Positions 7,412-16,251 are shown, counted from the first letter of the stretch. The stretch: DNA of 20,219 bases from Ignavibacteriales bacterium (GCA_027347125.1 DAIERC010000311.1:1-20219); one strand, 5' to 3'. Program-made: numbers and translations. Notes: a model not told the origin generated them from the sequence alone.

Positions 7412-8407
7412 ATGGAAGCGCTAACCGGCCTATCCTTAATTATTATTGTTGCTATAATATTATTCTTAATCATATTCGTTTATTTTATACCGATCGGACT
7501 TTTTGTTACGGCTTATTTTTCCGGCGTAAAACTTAAAATATTCAAAGACCTTGTAGGAATGCGCCTTAGAAAAGTACCGCCTGTAATAATTGTAAGAAGC
7601 ATGATTATTGCGACTAAAGCAGGTATTAAGGTAGAACAATCGAAGCTTGAGGCGCATTACCTGGCAAGCGGAAACGTTGTTAAGGTAATTCAAGCTTTAG
7701 TATCTGCCGACAAAGCAAATTTAGGATTATCTTTTGAGCGTGCCGCGGCAATTGATCTTGCAGGCAGAGATGTTCTTGAAGCCGTAAAAATGTCGGTAAT
7801 TCCCAAAGTAATAGAAACTCCTTTGGTAGCCGCAGTAGCAAAAGACGGTATTCAGTTGAAGGCGATAGCCAGAATTACTGTAAGAGCAAATATAGAACGG
7901 CTTGTTGGCGGCGCAGGCGAAGCTACAATTTTGGCAAGAGTAGGCGAAGGTATTGTTTCCACAATCGGCTCAAGCGACAGCCACAAACATGTTCTTGAAA
8001 ACCCGGACAGAATATCGAAAAGCGTTTTATCCAAGGGGCTTGATTCAGGCACCGCATTTGAAATTTTATCAATTGATATAGCGGATGTTGATGTAGGCAC
8101 AAATATCGGCGCTAAACTTCAGACCGATCAGGCGGAAGCCGATTTAAAAATTGCGCGCGCTAAAGCCGAGGAAAGAAGAGCCGCCGCAGTAGCGCTTGAA
8201 CAGGAAATGATTGCGGAAGTCTCGAGACAAAGAGCAAAAGTAGTTGAAGCCGAAGCTGAAATTCCCAAAGCAATGGCAGAGGCTTTCAGATCGGGCAACC
8301 TGGGTGTTATGGATTATTATACCATGAAAAATATTCAAGCCGATACTCAGATGAGAGACGCAATAGCGAAGCCTGAGAAGCCTAAAGATAAAGGTCAAAA
8401 TGGATAA
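7412..8407 (+). CDS. floA: Flotillin-like protein FloA (UPF0365 / SPFH family)
   Basis: A membrane scaffold that forms mobile foci and is thought to organise membrane proteins and affect membrane fluidity. Residues about 5-32 form a hydrophobic membrane hairpin or anchor, PIGLFVTAYFSGV begins the conserved part, and residues 45-215 are the SPFH-like domain with family phrases such as RLVGGAGEATILARVGEGI. Residues 235-290 are an Ala/Glu-rich coiled coil (AEERRAAAVALEQE, EAEAEIPKAMAEAF), and the C-terminus is short and basic. At 331 residues it is the normal FloA length. GGAG seven to ten bases before the ATG supports the start. Its stop overlaps the next gene by 8 bases, so floA heads an apparent operon. 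NfeD, a frequent partner of flotillins, is not seen. Confidence 0.96.
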   Translation: MEALTGLSLIIIVAIILFLIIFVYFIPIGLFVTAYFSGVKLKIFKDLVGMRLRKVPPVIIVRSMIIATKAGIKVEQSKLEAHYLASGNVVKVIQALVSADKANLGLSFERAAAIDLAGRDVLEAVKMSVIPKVIETPLVAAVAKDGIQLKAIARITVRANIERLVGGAGEATILARVGEGIVSTIGSSDSHKHVLENPDRISKSVLSKGLDSGTAFEILSIDIADVDVGTNIGAKLQTDQAEADLKIARAKAEERRAAAVALEQEMIAEVSRQRAKVVEAEAEIPKAMAEAFRSGNLGVMDYYTMKNIQADTQMRDAIAKPEKPKDKGQNG

Positions 8408-8981
8408 CGGATTTCTGACAATACTTTTTTATTTATTTATCATTATAATTTTCTTGAGTTCCCTATTCAAAAAGAAACCCAGGGGAACTCAAGGCCCAAC
8501 TATGCCGCAAAGGCAGGGAAATGGTGAAAATCCTTTGGAGATCAACAGCAAAGCCTCTTCTAAAGATGACGACGGAGATGACAAAAATGAAATTCTTGAC
8601 GAGATAGAAAATCTTTTCAAGAATGGAAATAAAAATCAATCCCAGCCGGATAGAAAAGAAACATCAAATGAAGGCTATCCAGGAATGGGCAAAAATAAAA
8701 TTGACTTCCCCACGCCCGACGAATACAGTAAATGGCCGGGAACTACTGCATATAAGCCGGAGACAATTGAATCAAATTTAAAAGTTGTTCAAACAGAATT
8801 GAGACAAATTGATTCGCGTATCGAACAGGAAGCGCAAAATTTTGAAAAGGTGTTAAATCAGAAGCAGGAAGAAGATCTTTATCTGGCAGAGTTGAAAGAA
8901 AAACTAAATAGTCCTGAAATATTTAAGGAATATTTTGTAGTATCCGAAATTATAGGAAAGCCAAAAGCACTGCGCAGATGA
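8400..8981 (+). CDS. Membrane-anchored coiled-coil protein of unknown function
   Basis: I do not recognise this 193-residue protein by name. Residues about 4-22 are one hydrophobic segment (ILFYLFIIIIFLSSLF) followed by KKK, which suggests an N-terminal anchor with the rest in the cytosol. Residues 25-105 are polar and acidic with likely disorder (DDDGDDKNE). A short phrase, FPTPDEYSKWPGT, stands out as possibly conserved. Residues about 122-170 look like a charged coiled coil. The end, FKEYFVVSEIIGKPKALR, resembles a short C-terminal motif (roughly 'SEIL-x-P') that I associate with small hypothetical proteins of Bacteroidota and relatives. It overlaps floA by 8 bases and the helicase gene by ATGA, so the three are very probably translated together. 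A role as a FloA partner is inference from position only. Confidence 0.8.
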   Translation: MDNGFLTILFYLFIIIIFLSSLFKKKPRGTQGPTMPQRQGNGENPLEINSKASSKDDDGDDKNEILDEIENLFKNGNKNQSQPDRKETSNEGYPGMGKNKIDFPTPDEYSKWPGTTAYKPETIESNLKVVQTELRQIDSRIEQEAQNFEKVLNQKQEEDLYLAELKEKLNSPEIFKEYFVVSEIIGKPKALRR

Positions 8982-10990
8982 TTCAAAAAAAGTACACGTT
9001 AAAAAGATTAAATAACACGGGAGCGCTTGCCAAGCCTACACCAAAAGACGAATCCCGTTTTGTAATTAAATACCAGCATGAATTAAACCCGGCACAGCTT
9101 GAAGCCGCTTCGGCACTTGACGGAGCTTATCTTATTATTGCCGGCGCCGGAACCGGTAAAACCCGAACATTGGTTTACCGTGTTGCCCGCCTTGTTGAAC
9201 TTGGCTATGATCCGAAATCAATATTGCTTTTAACATTTACGCGCAAAGCCGCAAACGAGATGATGAATAGGGCATCTGTTCTACTGGATAACAGGTGCTC
9301 AAAAGTAAACGGCGGAACTTTTCATTCTTTCGCAAACATGACCCTCAGGAAATACTCAAAAGCCGCCGGGCTTGATTCGTCATTCACAATTCTGGATCAG
9401 GGCGATACCGAGGATGTAATTAATTTGATCCGCTCGCAGGCTGGTCTTATTACAAAAGAAAAAAGATTCCCTAACAAGCAAACCCTGGCAAAGGTCTTCA
9501 GCTTAAGTGTGAACACCGAAAGAACAGTTGAAGAAATAATAGAAGCCGATTATCCCCACTTCATTGATAACATAGATAAAATCTTAGACGTTAAAAAGGT
9601 ATTTGTAAATTACAAACAGAAGAATAATCTGTTGGATTATGATGACCTGCTGGTGCACCTGAAAAACTTTCTACTGGGTTTTGGGCCCGGCGCTAAGTCT
9701 TTACTTTCGTCAATAAAATTCGTGATGGTAGATGAGTACCAGGATACTAATAAACTGCAGGCCGAAATAGTTAAAGGCCTGACGAGAATGAACAATAACA
9801 TTATGGTTGTAGGCGATGATTCGCAGTCAATCTATTCTTTCCGCGGCGCCAATTTTAAAAACATTATGGAATTTCCCAATCTCTTTAAAGATGTAAAAAT
9901 CATCAAGCTCGAAGAAAATTACCGCAGCGTTCAGCCGATACTAAGTTTCACTAATGACATTATCGATAAAGCGATTGAAAAATATCCGAAAAATCTTTTT
10001 ACGCATAAAACCGGCGGAGATCTGCCCGTAATAGTTGCGGCGTCAACCGAAAATTTACAATCCAAATTTATAGTGGAGAAAATTTTAGACCTCAGGGAAG
10101 AAGGGGTTGCTTTAAAAGATATCGCCGTGTTGTTCAGATCGTCTTTTTTTTCGTTCGATCTGGAAATAGAATTAAGCAAAGCGAACATACCGTTCCAGAA
10201 ATTCGGCGGGATGAAATTTATAGAAACCGCACATATAAAAGACGCGCTCGCTTTCTTAAGAATTGCGGCTAATCCTAAAGATGTTGTAAGCTGGTACCGG
10301 GTGCTTCTTTTACATGAAGGCGTTGGACCTAAAACGGCGCAAAAAATTCTTGACGAGCTTGCAACCGCGCACTTAACAATAAATGCGAATCCGGATAACG
10401 TTGTTTCTTTTAAATTTAAAGATGCCATTGCAAAACTTTTTCAGCTTCTATACAAGCTACACACAGAAAAAAATCTTCCTTCGGAAAAAGCACAAATGGT
10501 TTTGGATTATTATTATCCTCTCTTCAAAGACAAGTATGACGACTTTAATAAAAGGAAGAAAGACCTGGATATTTTTCAGAATATAACCGAGAATTATAGA
10601 TCATTAGATTCATTGCTTGCGGACATGGCGATTGAGCCTATTATAGACAGCGTTGTGGATATCGGCGCGGAGGATAAAGAGAATGAGTTTGTAACACTTT
10701 CCACCATTCATTCGGCAAAGGGGCTTGAATGGCATTCCGTTTTTATAATCCACGCGGTTGAGGGTTTTTTCCCTTCAAGCCGTTCAGCAGATAACATTGA
10801 GAATTTGGAAGAAGAACGAAGACTGATGTACGTGGCTTCAACACGGGCAAAACAAAATCTTTTTATAACTTACCCGATGAACATATATGACCGCGAAGCA
10901 GGCATAACTCTTTCCAAACCTTCGCGTTTTATTTCGGAAATAAATTCCGACCTTGCCGAAGGATGGCTGCTTGAAGAAGAATTTGAGTAA
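8978..10990 (+). CDS. UvrD/PcrA-like superfamily I DNA helicase
   Basis: A 3'-5' ATP-driven DNA helicase, probably in repair, replication restart or removal of recombinase from DNA. The SF1A motifs occur in order: Q motif LNPAQLEAA (36-44); Walker A AGAGTGKT (55-62); Ia LLTFTRKAANEM; the GTFHSFA segment; II VDEYQDTN; III VVGDDSQSIYSFRGA; IV LEENYRSVQPIL; V STIHSAKGLEWHSVF; VI ERRLMYVASTRAKQN. At 670 residues it is near Rep length and lacks the long C-terminal tail of UvrD/PcrA. It has about 35 residues before the Q motif, more than usual. The start ATG overlaps the previous stop as ATGA, fitting translational coupling. It could equally be annotated uvrD, pcrA or rep, so no symbol is given. 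Confidence 0.94.
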   Translation: MIQKKYTLKRLNNTGALAKPTPKDESRFVIKYQHELNPAQLEAASALDGAYLIIAGAGTGKTRTLVYRVARLVELGYDPKSILLLTFTRKAANEMMNRASVLLDNRCSKVNGGTFHSFANMTLRKYSKAAGLDSSFTILDQGDTEDVINLIRSQAGLITKEKRFPNKQTLAKVFSLSVNTERTVEEIIEADYPHFIDNIDKILDVKKVFVNYKQKNNLLDYDDLLVHLKNFLLGFGPGAKSLLSSIKFVMVDEYQDTNKLQAEIVKGLTRMNNNIMVVGDDSQSIYSFRGANFKNIMEFPNLFKDVKIIKLEENYRSVQPILSFTNDIIDKAIEKYPKNLFTHKTGGDLPVIVAASTENLQSKFIVEKILDLREEGVALKDIAVLFRSSFFSFDLEIELSKANIPFQKFGGMKFIETAHIKDALAFLRIAANPKDVVSWYRVLLLHEGVGPKTAQKILDELATAHLTINANPDNVVSFKFKDAIAKLFQLLYKLHTEKNLPSEKAQMVLDYYYPLFKDKYDDFNKRKKDLDIFQNITENYRSLDSLLADMAIEPIIDSVVDIGAEDKENEFVTLSTIHSAKGLEWHSVFIIHAVEGFFPSSRSADNIENLEEERRLMYVASTRAKQNLFITYPMNIYDREAGITLSKPSRFISEINSDLAEGWLLEEEFE

Positions 10991-11035
10991 TTAACGGAAT
11001 GAAATTAAATGTAAATTTAATTTGAAAAACCAACG

Positions 11036-12121
11036 ATGATTGTTTATTCTTTTATAATTATTCTGCTTATTGTTTTTGTTTATTTTTCTTTCTTGCTCTT
11101 TTTATCAAATCAAAAATTAGCAAATTCAAAAACAGGCAAAAGCAGCTTGCTTCCGGTAACTTTAATTATCTCAATAAAAAATGAAGAACAAAATGTTTCC
11201 GGCTTAATTGAAAATCTTAGACAGCTTAATTACCCGAAAGAAAATTTGGAAATTATACTTATTGATGATAATTCCTCCGATAGAACTTTTGAAATGTTGA
11301 ATAGCTTATCAAAAGATAGTCCGGTTTTAAGGGTGCTGAAAGCAGAAAATAAATCGTTGGCGGGTAAAAAAGGAGCGCTCAGTGTCGGTATAAGCCATGC
11401 AAAAAATTCTTATATCATGATAACCGATGCCGATTGCAGACCAGAAGAATATTGGTTACAATTTGCCGCGCAAAAATTTTCAGAGGGGTACGATTTTATT
11501 TTCGGCGTTGCGCCTTTTTATACAGATGATTCTTATGCAAATAAAATCTCGTGTTTCGAAAATTTAAGGAACTCAATTTTGAGTTTCGGGTTGGCCGGTA
11601 CTGGAATTTATTATTCCGCGGCGGCAAGAAATTTCGGTTTTAAGAAAGAGTCGTTTGTAAAGATAAAAGGTTATTCGAACACTATCGAAACATTAAGCGG
11701 CGACGACGATTTATTAATCAGGGAGGCTGTTAAAAACAAACTAAAAATCGGAATGGTGACAAACGCCGGAAGCATGGTGTTTTCATCTGCAAAAAAATCC
11801 TTAACAGAATATTTCGCTCAACGATCCAGGCATACCAAAACCTCATTTTACTATTTGCCAAAGACAAAATTAATACTCGGCCTATGGCATTTGTCTAATT
11901 TGATTATGCTCGGTTCAGTTGTTTTCACTTTCATTACACCGATGTTTCTAATCCCATTTTTATTGAAGCTGCTGACGGATATCATACTGATAAAAAATTT
12001 ACAAAAAACATTCGGATACAATTTTGGGATAATGCAAATAATAATTTTGCAAATTACTTACGAAATTATCCTAGTAATTAATTTCTTAAATGCGGCTTTA
12101 AGAAAAGACGTATGGAAATAA
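11036..12121 (+). CDS. Membrane-bound family 2 glycosyltransferase
   Basis: Transfers a sugar from a nucleotide-sugar to a lipid or glycan acceptor at the membrane. Residues 3-23 are a hydrophobic anchor, and 38-265 form the GT-A domain. It contains TLIISIKNEEQNVSGLI at the start, IILIDDNSSDRT, the DxD-type metal site TDADCRP (130-136), GDDDLL (222-227) as the catalytic-acid region, and QRSRH (262-266) in the place of the usual Q-x-x-R-W. About three hydrophobic helices follow (280-350). The layout resembles GT2 enzymes that glycosylate lipids, such as glucosylceramide synthase-like proteins, but the substrate cannot be read from the sequence. There is no clear ribosome site before the ATG. 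The stop overlaps the methyltransferase start by 10 bases. Confidence 0.88.
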   Translation: MIVYSFIIILLIVFVYFSFLLFLSNQKLANSKTGKSSLLPVTLIISIKNEEQNVSGLIENLRQLNYPKENLEIILIDDNSSDRTFEMLNSLSKDSPVLRVLKAENKSLAGKKGALSVGISHAKNSYIMITDADCRPEEYWLQFAAQKFSEGYDFIFGVAPFYTDDSYANKISCFENLRNSILSFGLAGTGIYYSAAARNFGFKKESFVKIKGYSNTIETLSGDDDLLIREAVKNKLKIGMVTNAGSMVFSSAKKSLTEYFAQRSRHTKTSFYYLPKTKLILGLWHLSNLIMLGSVVFTFITPMFLIPFLLKLLTDIILIKNLQKTFGYNFGIMQIIILQITYEIILVINFLNAALRKDVWK

Positions 12122-12939
12122 CATCTAAAGAAAAACCCGCATGGCTCGATGCTTCGCATCCTAATTATAAGCGCTGGTTACGCGCAAGAGAACTTTCGGA
12201 AGCGAGGGGAAATTTTGTACTTTCAGTAATTGAAAAATTTATTACTTGCAAAAATCTTAGTATACTGGATCTAGGTTCCGGAGAAGGCGGAACATCATTA
12301 CTGCTTTCAAGGAATAATTTTGTAATAAGTTTCGACATCAGTTTTGAACGGCTACAAAGACAAAAAGACAAAAGTGCAAAAATAAATTTAATTCAAGGTA
12401 ACGCCCTTTTTACTCCATTTAAAAATAGTTCCTATAATTTGATAATTCTGCAGGACGTTATTGAACATGTAACTTCGCCGGGAAAATTGATTGAAAATAT
12501 TTTTAACCTGCTAAAACCCGGCGGCATTGTTTACTTAAGCACGCCGAATAAATTATCAGTATTTAATTTTATAGCCGACCCGCATTGGGGCGTGCCGTTT
12601 GTTTCAATTATGAAAAGAGAACATGTAAGAAAAATTTTTCTAAAGAATTTTAGGGAACATGAATATAACAGAGCAGATATTGCGCAGCTACTTTCTTTAA
12701 ACGATTTTTTTAACCTTCTTGAGGGTAAATTTTCTTTCTATCTTCAAACAAGCCATTCGACTCGAAGATTGTTTGAAGGAGATAGAGGAATAGCATGGAG
12801 TAATTTTCATCTTAAACTTGTTAGGGTTCTAAAAATTCTGCGGATTGATAAATTTCTACTCGGGTTTTCAAACGATAAACCGGGCATATTGAATAATTTT
12901 TTTAACCCGACATTTTACCTCATTTTAAAAAAGACGTAA
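12112..12939 (+). CDS. Class I SAM-dependent methyltransferase
   Basis: Predicted to methylate a small molecule, lipid or glycan with S-adenosylmethionine. Motif I is ILDLGSGEGG (51-60), the acidic end of strand 2 is SFDIS with D75, motif II is LQDVIEHV (113-120), and the post-motif LLKPGGIVYLSTPN (133-146) is typical of Methyltransf_11/UbiE-like folds. The C-terminal half (about 150-275) is less conserved, with PHWGVPFVSIMKREH as a noticeable block. It has 275 residues. The ATG lies inside the last codons of the glycosyltransferase gene (10-base overlap), so the two are probably made together and may act on the same glycan or lipid; this is inference. No membrane segment is clear. Confidence 0.87.
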   Translation: MEITSKEKPAWLDASHPNYKRWLRARELSEARGNFVLSVIEKFITCKNLSILDLGSGEGGTSLLLSRNNFVISFDISFERLQRQKDKSAKINLIQGNALFTPFKNSSYNLIILQDVIEHVTSPGKLIENIFNLLKPGGIVYLSTPNKLSVFNFIADPHWGVPFVSIMKREHVRKIFLKNFREHEYNRADIAQLLSLNDFFNLLEGKFSFYLQTSHSTRRLFEGDRGIAWSNFHLKLVRVLKILRIDKFLLGFSNDKPGILNNFFNPTFYLILKKT

Positions 12940-13008
12940 TCGTAAAAATCTTTTTTTTGATTTGAACCACCAATGATTTATTTTTGGGCTCAATGATTAG
13001 CGGGAAAT

Positions 13009-13401
13009 ATGGACAACAGAACATTAGCGTTAAAAGCAGTTGAAGCAAAAAAAATTGCTCACCCTCCCTATTCCAATTTTCATGTGGGCGCCGCATTATT
13101 AACCGAAGAGGGCAAAGTATATTTAGGCGGCAACATTGAAATTTCTTCTTACAGTTTAACAATTTGCGCCGAGAGAACAGCCGTATTCAAGGCCTTTTCC
13201 GAAGGTGAACGAAATTTTAAGGCAATAGCAATTGCCGGCGACGCGCCGGATTTTTGCTCGCCGTGCGGCTCATGCAGGCAAGTTTTAATGGATCTATGCG
13301 GCGATATAGATGTAATAATGATTAATCAAAAAGAGGAATTAAAAGTCTTAAAATTATCGCAGCTTCTCCCGTTTGCATTCGGAGACAAAGATTTAAAATG
13401 A
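13009..13401 (+). CDS. cdd: Cytidine deaminase
   Basis: Hydrolyses cytidine and deoxycytidine to uridine and deoxyuridine plus ammonia in pyrimidine salvage. The zinc site is complete: C53 and catalytic E55 in TICAERTA, and C86 and C89 in PCGSCRQ. The substrate-binding residues N42 and E44 are in GGNIEISSY. At 130 residues it matches the small tetrameric, three-cysteine zinc class. AGCGGGAAAT just before the ATG is a weak ribosome site. It opens a run of four nucleoside-salvage genes that all read to the right, 69 bases after the methyltransferase gene. Confidence 0.96.
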   Translation: MDNRTLALKAVEAKKIAHPPYSNFHVGAALLTEEGKVYLGGNIEISSYSLTICAERTAVFKAFSEGERNFKAIAIAGDAPDFCSPCGSCRQVLMDLCGDIDVIMINQKEELKVLKLSQLLPFAFGDKDLK

Positions 13402-13450
13402 ATTATCCCTTTTTAAAAAACATATCCGTAAAATTAATCCCGAAAAATAT

Positions 13451-14029
13451 ATGATTGAAAGAGCCCCTCATTCAATGCCTAAAGAAACAGGCTGGATCGA
13501 AGTAATAGCCGGCTGCATGTTTAGCGGTAAGACCGAAGAATTAATTAGAAGACTCCGCCGCGCTAAAATTGCAAAACAAAATGTAAAAATATTTAAACCC
13601 CAAATCGATACCAGGTATTCAACCTCCGACATCGTTTCACACAGCGAACAATCGCTTCCGTCAATATTAATTGATGATATAAAAGAAGTATTGAAATATT
13701 CAGATGATGCTGAGGTAATTGGTATAGACGAAGCGCAGTTCTTTACAAGTGATATTGTTGACGTTTGTAATACGCTTGCAAACAAGGGAAAACGGGTAAT
13801 TGTTGCCGGGTTAGATCAGGACTACCGCGGGATACCTTTTGAACCGATGCCTCAGCTTTTAGCAATTGCGGAATATATAACCAAGACACTTGCAATTTGT
13901 GTTGAGTGCGGAAACCCCGCCGACAAGACACAACGAAAAACTACCACATCAGAACGGGTTGTTGTAGGCGCGGCCGATATCTACGAAGCCCGTTGCCGAA
14001 AATGCCATTACATTCCAAAAGAAAGTTAG
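13451..14029 (+). CDS. tdk: Thymidine kinase (type II, zinc-containing)
   Basis: Phosphorylates thymidine and deoxyuridine with ATP. Walker A is GCMFSGKT (21-28), and the DEAQFF motif (93-98) carries the catalytic Glu. The lasso domain zinc ligands are C150, C153, C182 and C185 in CVECG and CRKCH. GAADIYEARC is the usual C-terminal nucleoside-binding block. The length of 192 residues is standard. The start at 13451 is not decided by a ribosome site. The ATG at 13475 (M9) is an alternative, with AAAGAG about 13 bases upstream and a protein starting closer to the conserved GWIEVI. Cytidine deaminase products can yield deoxyuridine, a substrate of this enzyme, so the neighbours make sense together. 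Confidence 0.96.
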   Translation: MIERAPHSMPKETGWIEVIAGCMFSGKTEELIRRLRRAKIAKQNVKIFKPQIDTRYSTSDIVSHSEQSLPSILIDDIKEVLKYSDDAEVIGIDEAQFFTSDIVDVCNTLANKGKRVIVAGLDQDYRGIPFEPMPQLLAIAEYITKTLAICVECGNPADKTQRKTTTSERVVVGAADIYEARCRKCHYIPKES

Positions 14030-14038
14030 AGGATTTTC

Positions 14039-15391
14039 ATGGATATACTTTCACTTGTAAGAGGGATTCTAGGATTAGCTTTATTAATCGGTATTGCCTT
14101 CCTTCTATCAAATAACAAAAAAGCAATTAACTGGAAACTTGTTGCCGGAGGGTTAACCCTTCAAATTATTTTTGCCATTTTGATACTTAAAGGAGATTAT
14201 TTAAAAACCTTTTTTTTCCCGCTGGGATGGCCGAAAGATTTTTTTAACTGGGTAAGTGGTCTTTTCGTACTGATTTTAAATTTTACAACCGCGGGTGCAA
14301 AATTTGTTTTCGGAAATCTTGCGCTCAGCCCGGGCAATGAAGGAAGCATCGGAATGTTCTTTGCGTTCCAGGTTCTTCCTACAATAATTTTCTTCGCAAG
14401 CTTAATGTCTATCCTATACTATCTCGGGATAATGCAGCGCATTGTTCAGGCAATGGCCTGGGTAATGGCAAAAGTAATGGGAACAAGCGGGGCCGAATCG
14501 TTATCATGCACGGCAAATATTTTTGTAGGGCAAACAGAAGCGCCTTTGATGATAAAACCATTTATTAAAGGAGCTACCAAAAGCGAACTGTTAACTATTA
14601 TGATTGGCGGCATGGCCACGATTTCAGGCGGTGTAATGGCGGCGTATATTCAGCTGCTTGGAAATTCTTATGCACAAACATTAAATATTCCCCTCGTACA
14701 GGCACAGCAACTTTTTGCTACGCAGCTTTTAGGTGCAAGCGTAATGGCGGCTCCGGCTGCAATGCTAATTTCCAAAATTATATTCCCCGAAGTTGAGGAA
14801 CCGGAAACAAAAGGAACCGTAAAAATTAAAGTAGAAAAAAACGCGTCGAATGTTGTTGAAGCTGCGGCTAACGGAGCAAGCGACGGTTTGACATTAGCAT
14901 TAAACGTAGGCGCAATGCTTATAGCTTTTATAGCTTTAATCGCGCTAGTAAATTACATGCTTGAAGGTTTGGGAAGCGTAACAGGCTGGAATACGGCTCT
15001 TCAAGCTGCTTACGGGCATCCGCTTAATTTCCAGCTGGTTATAGGCTGGGTATTGCAATACCTTGCTTTCGGTATTGGAGTGCCGTGGCATGATGCCTTA
15101 AACTTCGGCAGTTTAATTGGCACAAAAGTAGTCTTGAATGAATTTGTTGCGTACCTGGAATTAGGCAAAATGATAACCGCAAAAGTAATGACCAGTGAAA
15201 AATCTGTCTTGATGGCTACATATGCCTTATGCGGTTTTGCTAATTTTAGTTCAATCGCAATCCAGATTGGCGGAATTGGCCCGCTGGCGCCCGAAAGAAA
15301 ACCTGATCTGGCAAAGCTTGGAATTAAAGCTGTTATCGGCGGCTCAATTGCCACATTGATGACGGCAACCTTGGCAGGTATTCTTTTTTAA
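14039..15391 (+). CDS. nupC: NupC-type concentrative nucleoside transporter (CNT family)
   Basis: Imports nucleosides across the inner membrane using a cation gradient. The 450-residue protein is mostly hydrophobic helices. The CNT signature lies around residues 150-205: SGAESLSCTANIFVGQTEAP and TIMIGGMATISGGVMAAYI contain the nucleoside-contacting Gln, Thr, Glu and the re-entrant loops. A second conserved half includes GVPWHDALNFGSLIGTK and CGFANFSSIAIQIGG with the expected Asn, Phe and Ser pattern. A hydrophilic loop at about 248-275 is charged. The ribosome site GAGG is 7 bases before the ATG. It is nine bases after tdk and two bases before the phosphorylase gene, placing transport and salvage in one unit. 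Whether Na+ or H+ drives it cannot be told safely. Confidence 0.95.
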   Translation: MDILSLVRGILGLALLIGIAFLLSNNKKAINWKLVAGGLTLQIIFAILILKGDYLKTFFFPLGWPKDFFNWVSGLFVLILNFTTAGAKFVFGNLALSPGNEGSIGMFFAFQVLPTIIFFASLMSILYYLGIMQRIVQAMAWVMAKVMGTSGAESLSCTANIFVGQTEAPLMIKPFIKGATKSELLTIMIGGMATISGGVMAAYIQLLGNSYAQTLNIPLVQAQQLFATQLLGASVMAAPAAMLISKIIFPEVEEPETKGTVKIKVEKNASNVVEAAANGASDGLTLALNVGAMLIAFIALIALVNYMLEGLGSVTGWNTALQAAYGHPLNFQLVIGWVLQYLAFGIGVPWHDALNFGSLIGTKVVLNEFVAYLELGKMITAKVMTSEKSVLMATYALCGFANFSSIAIQIGGIGPLAPERKPDLAKLGIKAVIGGSIATLMTATLAGILF

Positions 15392-15393
15392 AT

Positions 15394-16251
15394 ATGGGTT
15401 TATATTTTTACAAGCAGCAACACCATCAAATGATAAATCTAAATTTTAAATACAAAAATTTAATTGAAAATTTAACCCATGCTTTTTCATTCAAACCGGA
15501 TATTGCATTAATTCTGGGGAGTGGATTGGGCGATTTTATTAAAGGCGTTGATGTTGCAAAATCGGTTAGCACTTCTTCTCTTCCAGGCTACCCGCCATCA
15601 ACAATTGCAGGCCATGAAGGAAAGATACACCATGCGGAATATAAAGGTAAAAAACTTTTAATATTCCAGGGCAGAATTCACTTTTATGAAGGATACCATA
15701 TTTCCGAATGCATTCTGCCGGTTTTTATTTCACATAAGCTGGGAGCTGGTAAATTATTATTAACCAATGCTGCCGGCGGAATAAATCCTTACTTTTCTCC
15801 GGGTGATTTAATGTTAACCTCATCGTTCAACGGAATTTCTATAAAAAAAGAATTAACAGACTTGCTGGGTGTTTCCTCACTCGAAGGAAAAAATAATCTT
15901 TATGATTTCCCTTCGGAAAATTTTAATGATATTATAAGAAAAGCCGCCCTTCAGGTAAAAACCGGTTTGAAGGAAGGGGTTTACTGGTATACAAAAGGAC
16001 CAAGTTACGAAACGCCTTCTGAGGTAAAGATGATTAGCCGTTACGGTGGAGATGCGGTTGGTATGTCTACCGTGCATGAAGCGGTTTACGCTGGTTATCT
16101 CGGTATGCAAACTGCGGCAATTTCATGCATAACAAATTATGCGGCGGGTATCACAGATAAAAAATTGAATCACGCCGAAGTAACTGAAACTGCAAACCTG
16201 GTTAAAGGGAAATTTGAAAGTCTCGTTAAAAAGATAATAGAATCATTATAA
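15394..16251 (+). CDS. punA: Purine nucleoside phosphorylase
   Basis: Splits purine nucleosides with phosphate into the free base and (deoxy)ribose 1-phosphate. This is the trimeric low-molecular-mass class: phosphate site GSGLGDF (42-48) and GHEGK with H74, GRIHFYEGYH (93-102), TNAAGGI (124-130), the base-binding Glu in GPSYETP (E206), GMS (223-225) and TNYAAG with N248. VHEAVYAGYLGMQ replaces the more usual PEVxVARHxGM, a modest variation. From 15394 the protein has 285 residues, about a dozen more than usual. An ATG at 15430 (M13) would give the standard length. Neither has a good ribosome site, so coupling to nupC two bases upstream is the main support for 15394. It completes the nucleoside uptake and salvage group. 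Confidence 0.94.
   Translation: MGLYFYKQQHHQMINLNFKYKNLIENLTHAFSFKPDIALILGSGLGDFIKGVDVAKSVSTSSLPGYPPSTIAGHEGKIHHAEYKGKKLLIFQGRIHFYEGYHISECILPVFISHKLGAGKLLLTNAAGGINPYFSPGDLMLTSSFNGISIKKELTDLLGVSSLEGKNNLYDFPSENFNDIIRKAALQVKTGLKEGVYWYTKGPSYETPSEVKMISRYGGDAVGMSTVHEAVYAGYLGMQTAAISCITNYAAGITDKKLNHAEVTETANLVKGKFESLVKKIIESL

Noticed and set aside
9931..10428. Minus-strand frame of 165 codons inside the helicase gene
   Set aside because: Antisense to conserved helicase motifs IV and following; a by-product of codon choice.
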